8,951 bases of DNA from an uncultured beta proteobacterium (GCA_903920405.1 CAIXMC010000323.1:1-8951), one strand, 5' to 3'. Positions 1-8,110 are shown, numbered from the stretch's first letter. A program made the numbers and translations. The notes: generated by a model not told the origin, from the letters alone.

Positions 1-1598
1 TGGTCGTCATAAGCGGGTTCCTGGGCATCCCACGCCAGCACCGCATCTCGACATTCGATGTTTTCAAAATCATGCACCACGGGTTCTGCCACGGCGGTGT
101 TGCCTTGGGTGCGGATGTGCCATTGCAAAAAGCCTATCCACAACACCAGTTCGGCCACGGCGGCAGCGCGAGGGTTCAATTCGATGCCGCGCAACTGTTG
201 AACGGTCACGGTTTCACCTTCAAAGCCCAATCTGTCCTGCGTTTCACCCAGGGCAAGGAGTTGGTTGATGACTTCGCCCTCCAGACGTTTCAAGTGCTCC
301 AGCGTGACATATAAAAAGTTGGCACTGCCACAAGCGGGGTCCAGCACCCGAAGGCTGCACAGGCGATGATGAAATTTTTTAACCTCGGCACGGGCTTCAA
401 TGAGTTTGTCGGTCATGGCACGGCCGCTCAATTCTGCGGCTTCGTGCGCCAGCACCAGGGCTGCCGCCTGTGCATTGGCCCATTCAGTACGAAGCGGCTC
501 CATCACCGTGGGCAATACCAGCCGTTCCACGTAAGCGCGAGGTGTGTAATGCGCACCCAGAGCATGACGTTCGGTCGGGTTCAAGGCACGTTCTAGCAGG
601 GTTCCAAAAATGGCAGGTTCAACCGATCGCCAATCGGCTTTTGCCGCTGCCATCAACAAATCGATTTGCTCAGGTTTCAAAAGCAGGCTGTAGCCATCGA
701 CCGCGCTGTGCTTGAACAGTTTGCCGTTGAAATGCAGCACCTTTTTGGCCAGTGCCATGCAAAATCCGCCACTGTCCATGTCCGCCCACAAACAGCGCAA
801 TATGATTTGCAAAGTGGCAGGGTCATCACGGTGGGTTGTCAGCAGCGTTAAAAACGCATCTTTTGGCAACAAACCAATGTCTTCTGCAAACATTGAAAAC
901 AGACACCGTGTCAAATAAGATGCTATTATTTCGGGAGCTACCAATGCAGACGGGGCGTGCGTTACAGCCAGATTTGACTCTAAAGATGTTGCCAACTTGG
1001 CCAGCAAATCCGCCACGCCCCGCGTGACCTTGGCGCTGATTAACGCCGGGTTTAACTGCTGGGGCGATGTCCAAATCAACCGAAGCCGTTCACGCACTTC
1101 CGACTGCACGAGGTCGACGAGTGAAATGCGGTAACTACGCGGATCAGGAAACGGCAGATAGGCCCCACCACTTTGGCTAAATTCGGCATAGACCTCGATC
1201 ACCGTACCCACATCGACCACCAACACAAAAGGCGGTCGGCCTTCCACAGCGGGCAAGGCGCGGACATAATTTTGAGCCTGGGCATGGGCACGCAGCAGGC
1301 CATCGTCAAAACCTTTGGTGTGGGCAGCGCTTTTTTGCTTTTTGGATTCCAGACAAAAGTGAGAGCGCTTGTAACAGTCGATGCGCCCCGCGCTGCTAGA
1401 GCCATCCCTGTGATGAAAAGTAACAGGGCGCTCAAACATGTAATCCTGCTCAGGCGTGGGGTGTGGCTTATCGACTTCCAGTAAGGCGCACAGGTCGATT
1501 ACAAAGCTCTGTGCGGTGGCTAGCTCACTGGCGGTGATACCGCTCCAGCGGGTGATGAAGTCAATGGCCGAGTGGTTGTGTGGGGCAAAGGTTGGCAT
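1..1598 (-). CDS. MmeI-like single-chain restriction endonuclease/DNA methyltransferase, N-terminal part (runs off left edge)
   Basis: This is the first 532 codons of a combined nuclease and adenine-N6 methyltransferase of the type IIL (MmeI/COG1002) kind, one polypeptide that both cuts foreign DNA and methylates host sites. Seen directly: an open minus-strand frame without stops from ATG 1596-1598 to the window edge. The N-terminal domain has a PD-(D/E)xK nuclease signature, Asp74 in GRIDCYK and ExK at Glu84/Lys86 (ESKKQ), matching the D-x9-ExK spacing of MmeI. A helical spacer follows at about 190-340, then GAHYTPR (348-354, motif X region) and the SAM-binding motif [10 protein letters not shown] (420-428), then GIELNP (471-476). 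The catalytic NPPY/F motif IV and the target-recognition domain would lie beyond the edge. The start fits the family N-terminus (FITRWSG at 14-20), though I see no Shine-Dalgarno or convincing promoter. Oddity: motif I has Ala426 where Gly is usual. It sits 85 bp after the kinase gene and is probably an independent accessory gene. Confidence 0.85.
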   Translation of the reverse strand, partial: MPTFAPHNHSAIDFITRWSGITASELATAQSFVIDLCALLEVDKPHPTPEQDYMFERPVTFHHRDGSSSAGRIDCYKRSHFCLESKKQKSAAHTKGFDDGLLRAHAQAQNYVRALPAVEGRPPFVLVVDVGTVIEVYAEFSQSGGAYLPFPDPRSYRISLVDLVQSEVRERLRLIWTSPQQLNPALISAKVTRGVADLLAKLATSLESNLAVTHAPSALVAPEIIASYLTRCLFSMFAEDIGLLPKDAFLTLLTTHRDDPATLQIILRCLWADMDSGGFCMALAKKVLHFNGKLFKHSAVDGYSLLLKPEQIDLLMAAAKADWRSVEPAIFGTLLERALNPTERHALGAHYTPRAYVERLVLPTVMEPLRTEWANAQAAALVLAHEAAELSGRAMTDKLIEARAEVKKFHHRLCSLRVLDPACGSANFLYVTLEHLKRLEGEVINQLLALGETQDRLGFEGETVTVQQLRGIELNPRAAAVAELVLWIGFLQWHIRTQGNTAVAEPVVHDFENIECRDAVLAWDAQEPAYDD

Positions 1599-1683
1599 CG
1601 GCAAGTCAGGATAGGGGCAATAAAATGTACAAAATTCGGCTCTAAGGATGTGACCAGTGCCTTGCCACCCGCACCCCGTAAAT

Positions 1684-4600
1684 TTATGTTGATGCTGCAG
1701 CTTCGTTGGCGTTCTCGATAAGTTTTTCGCAGGCTTGTGCTGCCTGCACGAAGTCAAAAGCACTCATGGCTGCTGCCAGTGCTTCCTTGTCGTGCCCCAG
1801 GGTTTTGCGAACATTGCTGTTAAAGGTTTCAAACACATCAAAGGCACGCATGTCTGATGCCAATAAAAGTGTTCGCAATTCGGTCAGTAGCGCGACAGTG
1901 CTGTCAGCACTGATGAATGTGGCTGTGTCGGTTCGACTGTTGTTTTGAGCAGATGTACAACGCCTGCTCACACGTTCCATGACGGATGCGCCCAGACTGA
2001 TGGCTTGGCGTAATTTGACACACATCATGTTCAGATCGGCTGCTGAGATACCGTCCTCCACTGCACTCTTGAGCGTTATTTCAGTTTGCAGCGCTACAGC
2101 CGCCAGGTAGCTTGCACCCACAGTGGCAGAGAGGCCTTTGAGTGTATGAACCAGACGCGTAGCTGAGAGCAGGTCGTTTTGTGCAAGCGTTTGCTCAAAT
2201 TGATCCGGTAATTGTCGAATATCGCTCAAGTAAGACTGCAATATGCGAGCATATAAGGCTTCATTGCCACCAAACCTTTCCAGCGCACCCACAACATCCA
2301 CTTCGTCCACCTTGGGAAGTTCTATCAGCTTGTTGCGTGGTACAGGCAGGATCAAAGATACATCCGACCATCCAACTGTCGTCTCAGGTGAGATGGATAC
2401 CTTTGTACTTTCGCCTGATGCCTTGAAGGATGCCAGCAAAACTGATAGCCGTGTCACGTCAAATGGTTTGCCCACATGCTCGTTCATGCCCGAAGCAAGG
2501 CAGGCATCGCGGTCACTGGCCATGGCATTGGCTGTCATGGCAATAATGGGAAGTTGGCTCAAGCCCAAGCCCATCTCTTCGCGAAGAACACGTGTTGCTG
2601 TGTAACCGTCCATGACAGGCATTTGAATGTCCATTAACACAGCATCAAAAAGGGCATCTGCATCAATGGATTGGCGCACACAGTCAACGCATTGTTGACC
2701 GTCACCTGCGATCGTAACCTCAGCACCCTGACCGATGAGCAACTCCTGGGCGACCTGCTGGTTAATCAGATTGTCTTCCACCACAAGAAGACGCATACCC
2801 TGGAGCGGTTTGTCTGCATCAACCACAGGATTTGTAGTGACAGCCTTGATCTGGCGGCTACTCAATGCGTCCGCGACGGCATCAAACAACATTGAAGCCG
2901 TAATGGGTTTGACCAAAAAGCCATGAAGAGTCGCTCTTTCTTGAGGAGTTCGTTGAGTCAGCATGTCACGCCCATAAGCGGTAACCATCACCACAATGGG
3001 TGCCGGTGAATCAGGTATCAGCTCTTGTATTTTGGCGATGGTCTCCCAACCATCCATACCTGGCATCTGCCAATCAATGAATATGGCCTGGTAGGGGGCG
3101 GGTTGTCCGGTACTTTGACGAGCCTGCAACAGTGCCAGAGCTTCCAAGCCGCAGCTTGCCACATCAACATGCCAACCCAGTGACTGTGCCATGGCTGTCA
3201 ATACTTCACGCGCGGTGGCATTGTCATCCACCACCAAAACATTCAGATCGTTGATGATCAATTGATGAACATGGTGAGGGGTTGAAGCAGGTGTGGTATC
3301 CAGAGCCAGGGCAATGTCAAAACTGAACGTACTGCCTTGCCCTGAAACACTGTCCAGCGTTAGTTCGCCCCCCATCAGGGCCACCAGACTTCGGCTGATG
3401 GACAGTCCCAGGCCCGTACCACCAAACCTGCGGGTGTTAGAGGATTCAGCCTGCGAAAAGCCCTCGAAAATACGCTTTTGGTAGTCAGCAGAGATGCCAA
3501 TGCCAGTGTCACGTACCGAAAACTGCAACCTGGCCTGGGTGATCTGGTGTTCAAGCAGACGCACGCGAATGACCACTTCACCTTTTTCCGTAAATTTCAC
3601 CGCATTGCTGCTCAGATTGATCAGAACCTGTTGAAGCCTCACATCATCGCCGACAAGCGACCGTGGCAGGCTGGGGTCAATGTCAAATAAAACCTCAACA
3701 GGCTTTTTGCCCACATTTGCAGACAGGATGACCGACAAATCGCGCAACAGTTTATCCAAGCGAAAGGGGTGAATGTCCAGGGTGAGCTTGCCCGCATCAA
3801 TTTTTGAAAAATCCAGAATATCGTTGATGAGTCCCATGAGCGAATGAGCCGCTCTTTCTGCCTTGTCCGCGTAATCAAACTGGCGAACCGTTAAGTCTGT
3901 GTTTTGCAGGAGCTTGAGCATGCCTAGAACAGCATTCATGGGAGTGCGAATTTCATGGCTCATGTTGGCAAGAAATTGCCCCTTGACGACGGTGGCGCTT
4001 TGAGCTTGCCGGTTTGCAATTTGCAGACTTTCTTCCAGCATTTTGTTGGCCGTGATGTCAGTGCGAATGCCAATGTACTGAAACGGTAGTCCGTCAGAAC
4101 CCAACAAGGGCACGATCGTGGCATTAGCCCAATAAAAACAACCATCTTTCGTACGATTTTTTATATCACCATGCCACACCAGGCCTTGGCTGATGGTGTG
4201 CCACAACGTCTTGTAAAAATCAGGAGAATGCTCGTCAGATTTCACAATGCGGTGATTCTGACCGAGCAATTCATCCTGTGTGAACCCACTGACATCACAG
4301 AACTTCGCGTTGGCGTAAATGATGGTGCCTCGCAAGTCGGTGATGCTGACGATAGCATGCTGGTCGAGTGCGAACTTTTGGTTGATCAGATCCGTGTTTT
4401 GGCGCAACAACCGTGCCGAGACAACATTCAGCGCACGCTCCAATGCTTCAATTTCAGAAGCATGGTGAGAGATGGGCAAGATATCTCCCAAACTGCCGTC
4501 GAGATGGCCAGCAAAGTCTGTGGCACGCTTGAGCGCGCGCATGCTGGGACGCAGCAGTAACCATATAAATAAAACGGTGACGAGCGTGGCCAAAGTCGCT

Positions 4601-5202
4601 GCCTGGATGGCGCGCATGTGAATGCTGTTGGCCAGTGCATCAAACGCATCCAGCCGATAGCTTACTTTGACCCAGCCCATAGGCTTCTTACCCTCAATGC
4701 GGTGCCAGGCCACCATGCTGCCACTGCTGCCTTCCAAAAAATCACGCCGTGTGGCATCGTTCGCGTGGATCTCTGTTATCGAAGAAGGGCCGGTGGGTGA
4801 CGGCAATTCAAACTTGCCATGGTTAAATCTGGGAGACCAATCGCCGTTGTTGTTCACTACCTCGGTGATGGGCGTACCGTTCATGTCAGTCACCAACACA
4901 GCGTAGATGCCATCAATTGCGGCCAACTGCAACACCAGAGGCTCAATGTGACCGACCTTATCGACTACGAGGAAATGGGTGCTGATGGTGGCAATATTTT
5001 TGGCCAGCGACACCATACGCTGACGGATGCTGACGCGCTCGCGTTCAACATCAGTGGTGGCCTGGTAATAACCATAAGACAAAATGGACAGACTCAAACA
5101 CAATGAGCCGAGCAACACAACCTGACTTTGCAGTGAGCGCGGCAGGAATCGGTTGATCCAGGTTGTCAGAGTACTAAGGAATTGACCGACTTGGATCAGC
5201 AT
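1684..5202 (-). CDS. Hybrid sensor histidine kinase with PAS, two receiver domains and HPt (BarA-like)
   Basis: Inner-membrane sensor kinase carrying a full internal phosphorelay, 1172 residues from ATG 5200-5202. Domains in order: TM1 about 28-46; periplasmic sensing region 47-197 of no recognised family; TM2 about 198-217; HAMP about 218-268; PAS/PAC about 275-390, ending YIGIRTDIT; HisKA about 406-471 with HEIRTP, phospho-His416; HATPase_c with N-box (Asn533), DTGIGIS (565-571) and GGTGLGL (594-600); REC1 about 653-779 (Asp710, Lys765); REC2 about 803-924 (Asp858 in MDIQMP, Thr890, Lys912); HPt about 978-1075 with HTLKG, His1019; and a helical tail about 1096-1166. All key residues are present. 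An upstream in-frame ATG at 5265 would add 21 residues, including an odd hydrophobic stretch, and enlarge the overlap with the upstream cyclase gene from 29 to 92 bp. Neither start has a clear Shine-Dalgarno, so the start is a preference. The gene is probably co-transcribed with the cyclase, which is the likely output protein. The input signal is unknown. Confidence 0.93.
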   Translation of the reverse strand: MLIQVGQFLSTLTTWINRFLPRSLQSQVVLLGSLCLSLSILSYGYYQATTDVERERVSIRQRMVSLAKNIATISTHFLVVDKVGHIEPLVLQLAAIDGIYAVLVTDMNGTPITEVVNNNGDWSPRFNHGKFELPSPTGPSSITEIHANDATRRDFLEGSSGSMVAWHRIEGKKPMGWVKVSYRLDAFDALANSIHMRAIQAATLATLVTVLFIWLLLRPSMRALKRATDFAGHLDGSLGDILPISHHASEIEALERALNVVSARLLRQNTDLINQKFALDQHAIVSITDLRGTIIYANAKFCDVSGFTQDELLGQNHRIVKSDEHSPDFYKTLWHTISQGLVWHGDIKNRTKDGCFYWANATIVPLLGSDGLPFQYIGIRTDITANKMLEESLQIANRQAQSATVVKGQFLANMSHEIRTPMNAVLGMLKLLQNTDLTVRQFDYADKAERAAHSLMGLINDILDFSKIDAGKLTLDIHPFRLDKLLRDLSVILSANVGKKPVEVLFDIDPSLPRSLVGDDVRLQQVLINLSSNAVKFTEKGEVVIRVRLLEHQITQARLQFSVRDTGIGISADYQKRIFEGFSQAESSNTRRFGGTGLGLSISRSLVALMGGELTLDSVSGQGSTFSFDIALALDTTPASTPHHVHQLIINDLNVLVVDDNATAREVLTAMAQSLGWHVDVASCGLEALALLQARQSTGQPAPYQAIFIDWQMPGMDGWETIAKIQELIPDSPAPIVVMVTAYGRDMLTQRTPQERATLHGFLVKPITASMLFDAVADALSSRQIKAVTTNPVVDADKPLQGMRLLVVEDNLINQQVAQELLIGQGAEVTIAGDGQQCVDCVRQSIDADALFDAVLMDIQMPVMDGYTATRVLREEMGLGLSQLPIIAMTANAMASDRDACLASGMNEHVGKPFDVTRLSVLLASFKASGESTKVSISPETTVGWSDVSLILPVPRNKLIELPKVDEVDVVGALERFGGNEALYARILQSYLSDIRQLPDQFEQTLAQNDLLSATRLVHTLKGLSATVGASYLAAVALQTEITLKSAVEDGISAADLNMMCVKLRQAISLGASVMERVSRRCTSAQNNSRTDTATFISADSTVALLTELRTLLLASDMRAFDVFETFNSNVRKTLGHDKEALAAAMSAFDFVQAAQACEKLIENANEAAAST

Positions 5203-6175
5203 TCTGGAGGGGGCAAGTAAGAGTGTCAGTAAACAAGCAGCCGCATGTTCGTGCGCGCCCTGCATTTTTGGCGCAATACAGTTGTTCGTCAGCCAGTGTC
5301 AGCAGCACGGCGGGTTGAATGGGTAAGTTACCGCTGTAACCCGCAACCCCAAGACTGACAGTCACAACGCTAGCGGCATCAGAATCAGCGTGCGAGATAC
5401 CTTGCTGATGCACCTTGCCCTCAAGCTCCTGGGCGATGCTCATGGCATCTGAAAAGGGGGTTTCAGGCAAGATGCAGGCGAATTCTTCACCGCCGTAGCG
5501 CGCCACCAGATCTGCAGGTCGGTGCAGCGTACCATGAAGGGTCTGCGCGACGGTGCGCAAACAGTCGTCACCGGCTTGATGGCCGTAACGATCATTAAAA
5601 CGTTTGAAAAAATCGACATCCAGCATGATGAGTGCCAAGGGAGTTTGGGTACGCGCTGATCGTGCGAGTTCCATGCCGAATTGTTGATCAAAATAACGTC
5701 GGTTAAAAACACCGGTCAGACCATCAAGAAAGACCAGCTTTCGCATCACATCTGACTGGAACTTCAAAGTAAGCTGTGACTTGACACGGGCACGAACCAC
5801 GGCGGGATTGACGGGCTTGGAGATGAAATCAACGGCTCCAATTTCCAGGCCGCGCGTCACTTGGGTAGCTTCCGTGTGGGCAGTTACAAAAATGACGGGA
5901 ATGTTGCGGGTAGCAGGATCGGCCTTGAGGGTTGCGCAAACCTCATAACCGTCCATACCGGGCATGACCACGTCCAACAAGACCAAATCAGGGGGCGTTC
6001 GGCGGCAAAAATCCAAGGCCTGCTGCCCGCTGGTCGCCATGAAAATTTGGTATTGCCCTGTAAAAATCTGGTGCATGACCTGAATATTGATGGGCTGGTC
6101 ATCCACCACCAACAGCCGAGCCTTGCCAACAGGATTGTCTAGCAAGGTGGAGAAAGTGGCTGCGTCTGGAAACAT
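5174..6175 (-). CDS. Response regulator diguanylate cyclase (REC-GGDEF)
   Basis: Cytoplasmic enzyme condensing two GTP into cyclic di-GMP, controlled by receiver phosphorylation (PleD/WspR type output). Residues are numbered from ATG 6173-6175 (333 aa). REC is about 19-130, with acidic pair Asp25/Asp26, phospho-acceptor Asp68 in LLDVVMPGMDG, Thr98 and Lys120. A short helical linker leads into GGDEF, which begins at DGLTGVFNRRYFD (151-163), with metal/substrate residues Asp186, Asn194 and Asp203. The active-site motif is GGEEF (228-232), a competent variant. RPAD at 219-222, exactly five residues before GGEEF, is an intact RxxD inhibitory site, so product feedback inhibition is expected. A TTG start at 6217 would add 14 residues, but ATG is preferred and gives a normal short lead into REC. 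No Shine-Dalgarno is evident. The GGDEF fold ends near residue 308, and the last 25 or so residues look unstructured and overlap the kinase gene. It is the likely phosphate acceptor of that kinase. Confidence 0.94.
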   Translation of the reverse strand: MFPDAATFSTLLDNPVGKARLLVVDDQPINIQVMHQIFTGQYQIFMATSGQQALDFCRRTPPDLVLLDVVMPGMDGYEVCATLKADPATRNIPVIFVTAHTEATQVTRGLEIGAVDFISKPVNPAVVRARVKSQLTLKFQSDVMRKLVFLDGLTGVFNRRYFDQQFGMELARSARTQTPLALIMLDVDFFKRFNDRYGHQAGDDCLRTVAQTLHGTLHRPADLVARYGGEEFACILPETPFSDAMSIAQELEGKVHQQGISHADSDAASVVTVSLGVAGYSGNLPIQPAVLLTLADEQLYCAKNAGRARTCGCLFTDTLTCPLQNADPSRSIP

Positions 6176-6257
6176 GGTGGGTGAAAAATAGCCAAGCTGC
6201 ACAAAGAGGCAAGCCAAATGACTGAAATCAGGGTGGGTCAGATCAGGAATGGCCTGT

Positions 6258-6286
6258 ATTCTAGGTTTTTTTGGAGATCATGGCAG
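6258..6286 (-). promoter_or_regulatory. Candidate sigma-70 promoter for the cyclase-kinase pair
   Basis: The minus strand has CTGCCA (6281-6286), a 17-base A-rich spacer, and TAGAAT (6258-6263), matching the -35 and -10 consensus at 4/6 and 5/6. The start point would be near 6251, giving a leader of about 75 bases to ATG 6175. It would drive the diguanylate cyclase and, through the gene overlap, the hybrid kinase. Pattern match only. Confidence 0.4.
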
Positions 6287-6320
6287 TTTCGCATTTTTTG
6301 CTTCCAACGCCGCTTGCGCT

Positions 6321-6350
6321 TTTGACTCAGTTTGACACAGGATGACAAAG
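6321..6350. repeat. Three tandem 10-bp TGAC-containing repeats upstream of the cyclase promoter
   Basis: Three consecutive 10-base units read tttgactcag, tttgacacag and gatgacaaag. Units one and two differ at one position. Unit three differs from unit two at three positions. All carry TGAC at the same phase (6323, 6333, 6343) and end in AG. A 10-bp period places the boxes on one face of the helix, and an inverted GTCA follows at 6350-6353. The array lies about 35-65 bases upstream of the candidate -35 box, a reasonable place for a regulator to bind. No regulator is identified. Confidence 0.5.
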
Positions 6351-6355
6351 TCATC
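6341..6355. repeat. Short perfect inverted repeat
   Basis: GATGAC, three bases, then GTCATC: six-base perfect arms. It overlaps the last unit of the 10-bp array and the start of the 9-bp duplication. It could be half-sites for a dimeric DNA-binding protein. As a hairpin it is small and lacks a T-run on either strand, so it is not called a terminator. Confidence 0.4.
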
Positions 6356-6368
6356 TACATCATCTACA
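6351..6368. repeat. Tandem 9-bp duplication across the tolC stop codon
   Basis: The unit tcatctaca occurs twice back to back. On the minus strand it encodes the tolC stop TAG (6364-6366) and an in-frame second TAG (6355-6357), because nine bases is three codons. This is a simple local duplication, probably from slippage, and leaves the gene with tandem stops. Confidence 0.7.
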
Positions 6369-7686
6369 GAGCAAGCAATGTGTTGATGGTTTTCAGGTCG
6401 TCTTCCTGGAGTGACCCATGTGCAAAACGCAGTTTCAGCGTACCTAGCAATACCTCGTAGCGTGCTTTGGCCAGTTTGGTTTTGGTATCAAACATCAGAC
6501 TTTGCGAATTGAGCACGTCGATGTTGATGCGAACCCCTACCGAGTAACCCAATTGTGTCGCAGCCAAAGCACTTTGACTCGATGCTTGTGCAGCTTCTAG
6601 CGCTTGCACCTGGCTTAAACCAGACTGCACACCCAAAAATGCACTGCGGGTAGCCAGGGTGACACCGCGACGGGCGGCGTCTAGGTCAGCGCGTGATTTT
6701 TCTTCCAGTGCCAATGTTTCCTTGACGCGGTTCTGGATGGAAAAGCCTGCAAACAATGGCCAATTCAAAGTCAAGCCAATGGACGTGACGTTGCTGCGGT
6801 AGTCCAGCGTGGTTATAGCTGATCCGTTATTGTGGGTGATGTTGTAGCTGCCCGTCATATCCAGCGTAGGTTTGTTGCCGGCTTGTGCTTTTTGGGTTTC
6901 AAGTTGCGCCATTTCCAGACCAATACGGGCTTGACGAATCAAGGGGTGAATGCTGTCGGATAGACTGAGCCACGTCTTCACATCACCGGTGATGTCGGGC
7001 AGAATCACGGGGAATTTCAGCGGTTTGGGCGTGGATTGGGATTTGCCTGTGAGTTGGTCAAGTACCAAATTTTTGATGCGCACATCGTTATCGGCGGCAA
7101 TGTCTTGTGCCAACACCAAATCAAAGCGGGCTTGGGCTTCACGCGTGTCGGTGATGGTGGACGTGCCTACTTCAAAATTGCGCTTGGCAGATGCCAGTTG
7201 TTCGGCTACGGCTTCTTTTTGCGACTTGACAAGATTCAGACTGTCCTTTGCTGCCAACACATCAAAATAGGCTTGACTGACACGAACCATCAAATCCTGC
7301 TCTGCCGCTTGCAATTGGGCTTGCGCCAGTTCAACTTGCTTGCTGCCTTGCCTTGCTATGGCCAGATTGGCGGGGCGATAGATGGGTTGTGATGCCATGA
7401 GGGTGGCGCTTTGGTTGCCATAGTTGCCATGATCAAATGCTGCTGTGTCGCTGGAGATATGGGTTCGGTTCATCCCCCAGGCCAGATTAGCACTGGGCAA
7501 CAAGGCTGCGCGTGCCTGTTCACCTTTGGCCAGACTGGCATCAAAGAGTGACCTTGCCGCCTGATAACCGGCATCAAACGCCTTGGCCGACTGGTACAAA
7601 TCGACCAGACTTTGGGCAGAGGCAGGCAGCGCACCACAAAGTGCCAGCGTAAGGGGAATAAGGGTAAGAAGTCTCAAAATTTTCAT
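6364..7686 (-). CDS. tolC: TolC-family outer membrane efflux/secretion channel protein
   Basis: Outer-membrane trimeric channel subunit, used by type I secretion systems and tripartite efflux pumps to carry substrates from the periplasm out of the cell. From ATG 7684-7686 it is 440 aa with a classic signal peptide: Lys2/Arg5, hydrophobic core 6-20, and likely cleavage after ALPASA (24/25). The two-fold internal repeat of the family is visible. Half one runs from SLVDLYQSAKAFD through LPSANL (63-68) to NFEVGTSTITDTREAQ (170-185). Half two runs from NKPTLDMTGSY (271-281) to YSVGVRINIDVLNSQ (381-395). The long Ala/Gln/Leu-rich stretches between them suit the coiled-coil tunnel. Length is typical. 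A TTG 30 bases further upstream would put ten residues before the signal peptide and is disfavoured. No inner-membrane pump or adaptor gene is adjacent, so the partner is unknown. It follows the rhodanese gene by 78 bp, with only weak promoter-like sequence between. Two in-frame TAG codons sit at its end. Confidence 0.93.
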   Translation of the reverse strand: MKILRLLTLIPLTLALCGALPASAQSLVDLYQSAKAFDAGYQAARSLFDASLAKGEQARAALLPSANLAWGMNRTHISSDTAAFDHGNYGNQSATLMASQPIYRPANLAIARQGSKQVELAQAQLQAAEQDLMVRVSQAYFDVLAAKDSLNLVKSQKEAVAEQLASAKRNFEVGTSTITDTREAQARFDLVLAQDIAADNDVRIKNLVLDQLTGKSQSTPKPLKFPVILPDITGDVKTWLSLSDSIHPLIRQARIGLEMAQLETQKAQAGNKPTLDMTGSYNITHNNGSAITTLDYRSNVTSIGLTLNWPLFAGFSIQNRVKETLALEEKSRADLDAARRGVTLATRSAFLGVQSGLSQVQALEAAQASSQSALAATQLGYSVGVRINIDVLNSQSLMFDTKTKLAKARYEVLLGTLKLRFAHGSLQEDDLKTINTLLAL

Positions 7687-7764
7687 GGTGCAGCAGAGTG
7701 GGTGTGACCCATCCAATCAAATACAGGAAAAACAACCAGAATATTGAGTCACCGTCTATGGCAA

Positions 7765-8106
7765 TCAGTAACGCGGTACAGAGCTATCGACTTCAACAGA
7801 CCAGGCATCAATGCCACCGGCAATATTGACCACCAGGCTAAATCCTTGTTGATTCAGGAAAGTGGCCATTTGCATACTGCGAGCGCCATGGTGACACAGG
7901 CAGGCCGTCGGTTGTCCAACACTGAGTTCATCCAGCCGCAAGGGCAACATGTTCATGGGAATGGCCACCACATCAAAACCATCAGCCTTGATGTGGGCTT
8001 TTTGCAGTTCAGAAGGCTCACGCACATCCAGAACCACAGGCTTGCCGTGGCCTTTGACAGATGCCAACCAGGCACAAAATTGAGAAGGGCGAATTTGGGG
8101 GATCAT
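7765..8106 (-). CDS. Single-domain rhodanese-like sulfurtransferase
   Basis: Small cytoplasmic protein of 113 aa, one rhodanese domain of the GlpE/PspE size class, which moves sulfane sulfur from thiosulfate or a persulfide donor to an acceptor through a cysteine persulfide. Visible family marks: VVLDVREPSEL (24-34, the conserved DVRE element), AIPMNMLPLRLDEL (48-61), the active loop CHHGARS (71-77) with catalytic Cys71 and Arg76, and the C-terminal NIAGGIDAW (94-102). The ATG at 8104-8106 starts four bases after the stop of the methyltransferase gene, which points to translational coupling and one operon. A longer frame reaching 8181 overlaps the methyltransferase and adds 25 residues with no rhodanese character, so it is not used. 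No signal peptide is seen. The physiological acceptor is not shown, although a TusA-like sulfur carrier gene is encoded nearby on the opposite strand. Confidence 0.92.
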   Translation of the reverse strand: MIPQIRPSQFCAWLASVKGHGKPVVLDVREPSELQKAHIKADGFDVVAIPMNMLPLRLDELSVGQPTACLCHHGARSMQMATFLNQQGFSLVVNIAGGIDAWSVEVDSSVPRY

Positions 8107-8110
8107 AAAA

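Noticed and set aside
826..1435. Short minus-strand frames inside the left 1.6 kb as separate small genes
   Set aside because: A single continuous minus-strand frame from 1598 to the edge encodes recognisable MmeI-like motifs; the short frames are shadows in other phases.
1684..5265. Many plus-strand open frames of 60-129 codons opposite the hybrid kinase
   Set aside because: They are antisense shadows of a gene with full domain support; none has a recognisable motif or a ribosome site.
6176..6217. TTG at 6217 as the cyclase start
   Set aside because: No Shine-Dalgarno supports it, and the in-frame ATG at 6175 gives a normal lead into the receiver domain. The choice is not certain.
6341..6355. 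GATGAC-AAA-GTCATC as the tolC terminator
   Set aside because: The stem is only six pairs, AT-leaning, and no T-run follows on the minus strand.
7627..7650. LALC in the TolC signal peptide as a lipoprotein lipobox
   Set aside because: The residue before Cys17 is Leu, where a lipobox needs Gly, Ala or Ser, and a good signal peptidase I site (ASA-Q) follows at 24/25.
7687..7764. Dedicated tolC promoter in the 78-bp gap (minus-strand TTGCCA then TATTCT)
   Set aside because: The spacing is only 15 bases and the -10 match is 4/6, so it is too weak to call; read-through from the upstream operon is at least as likely.
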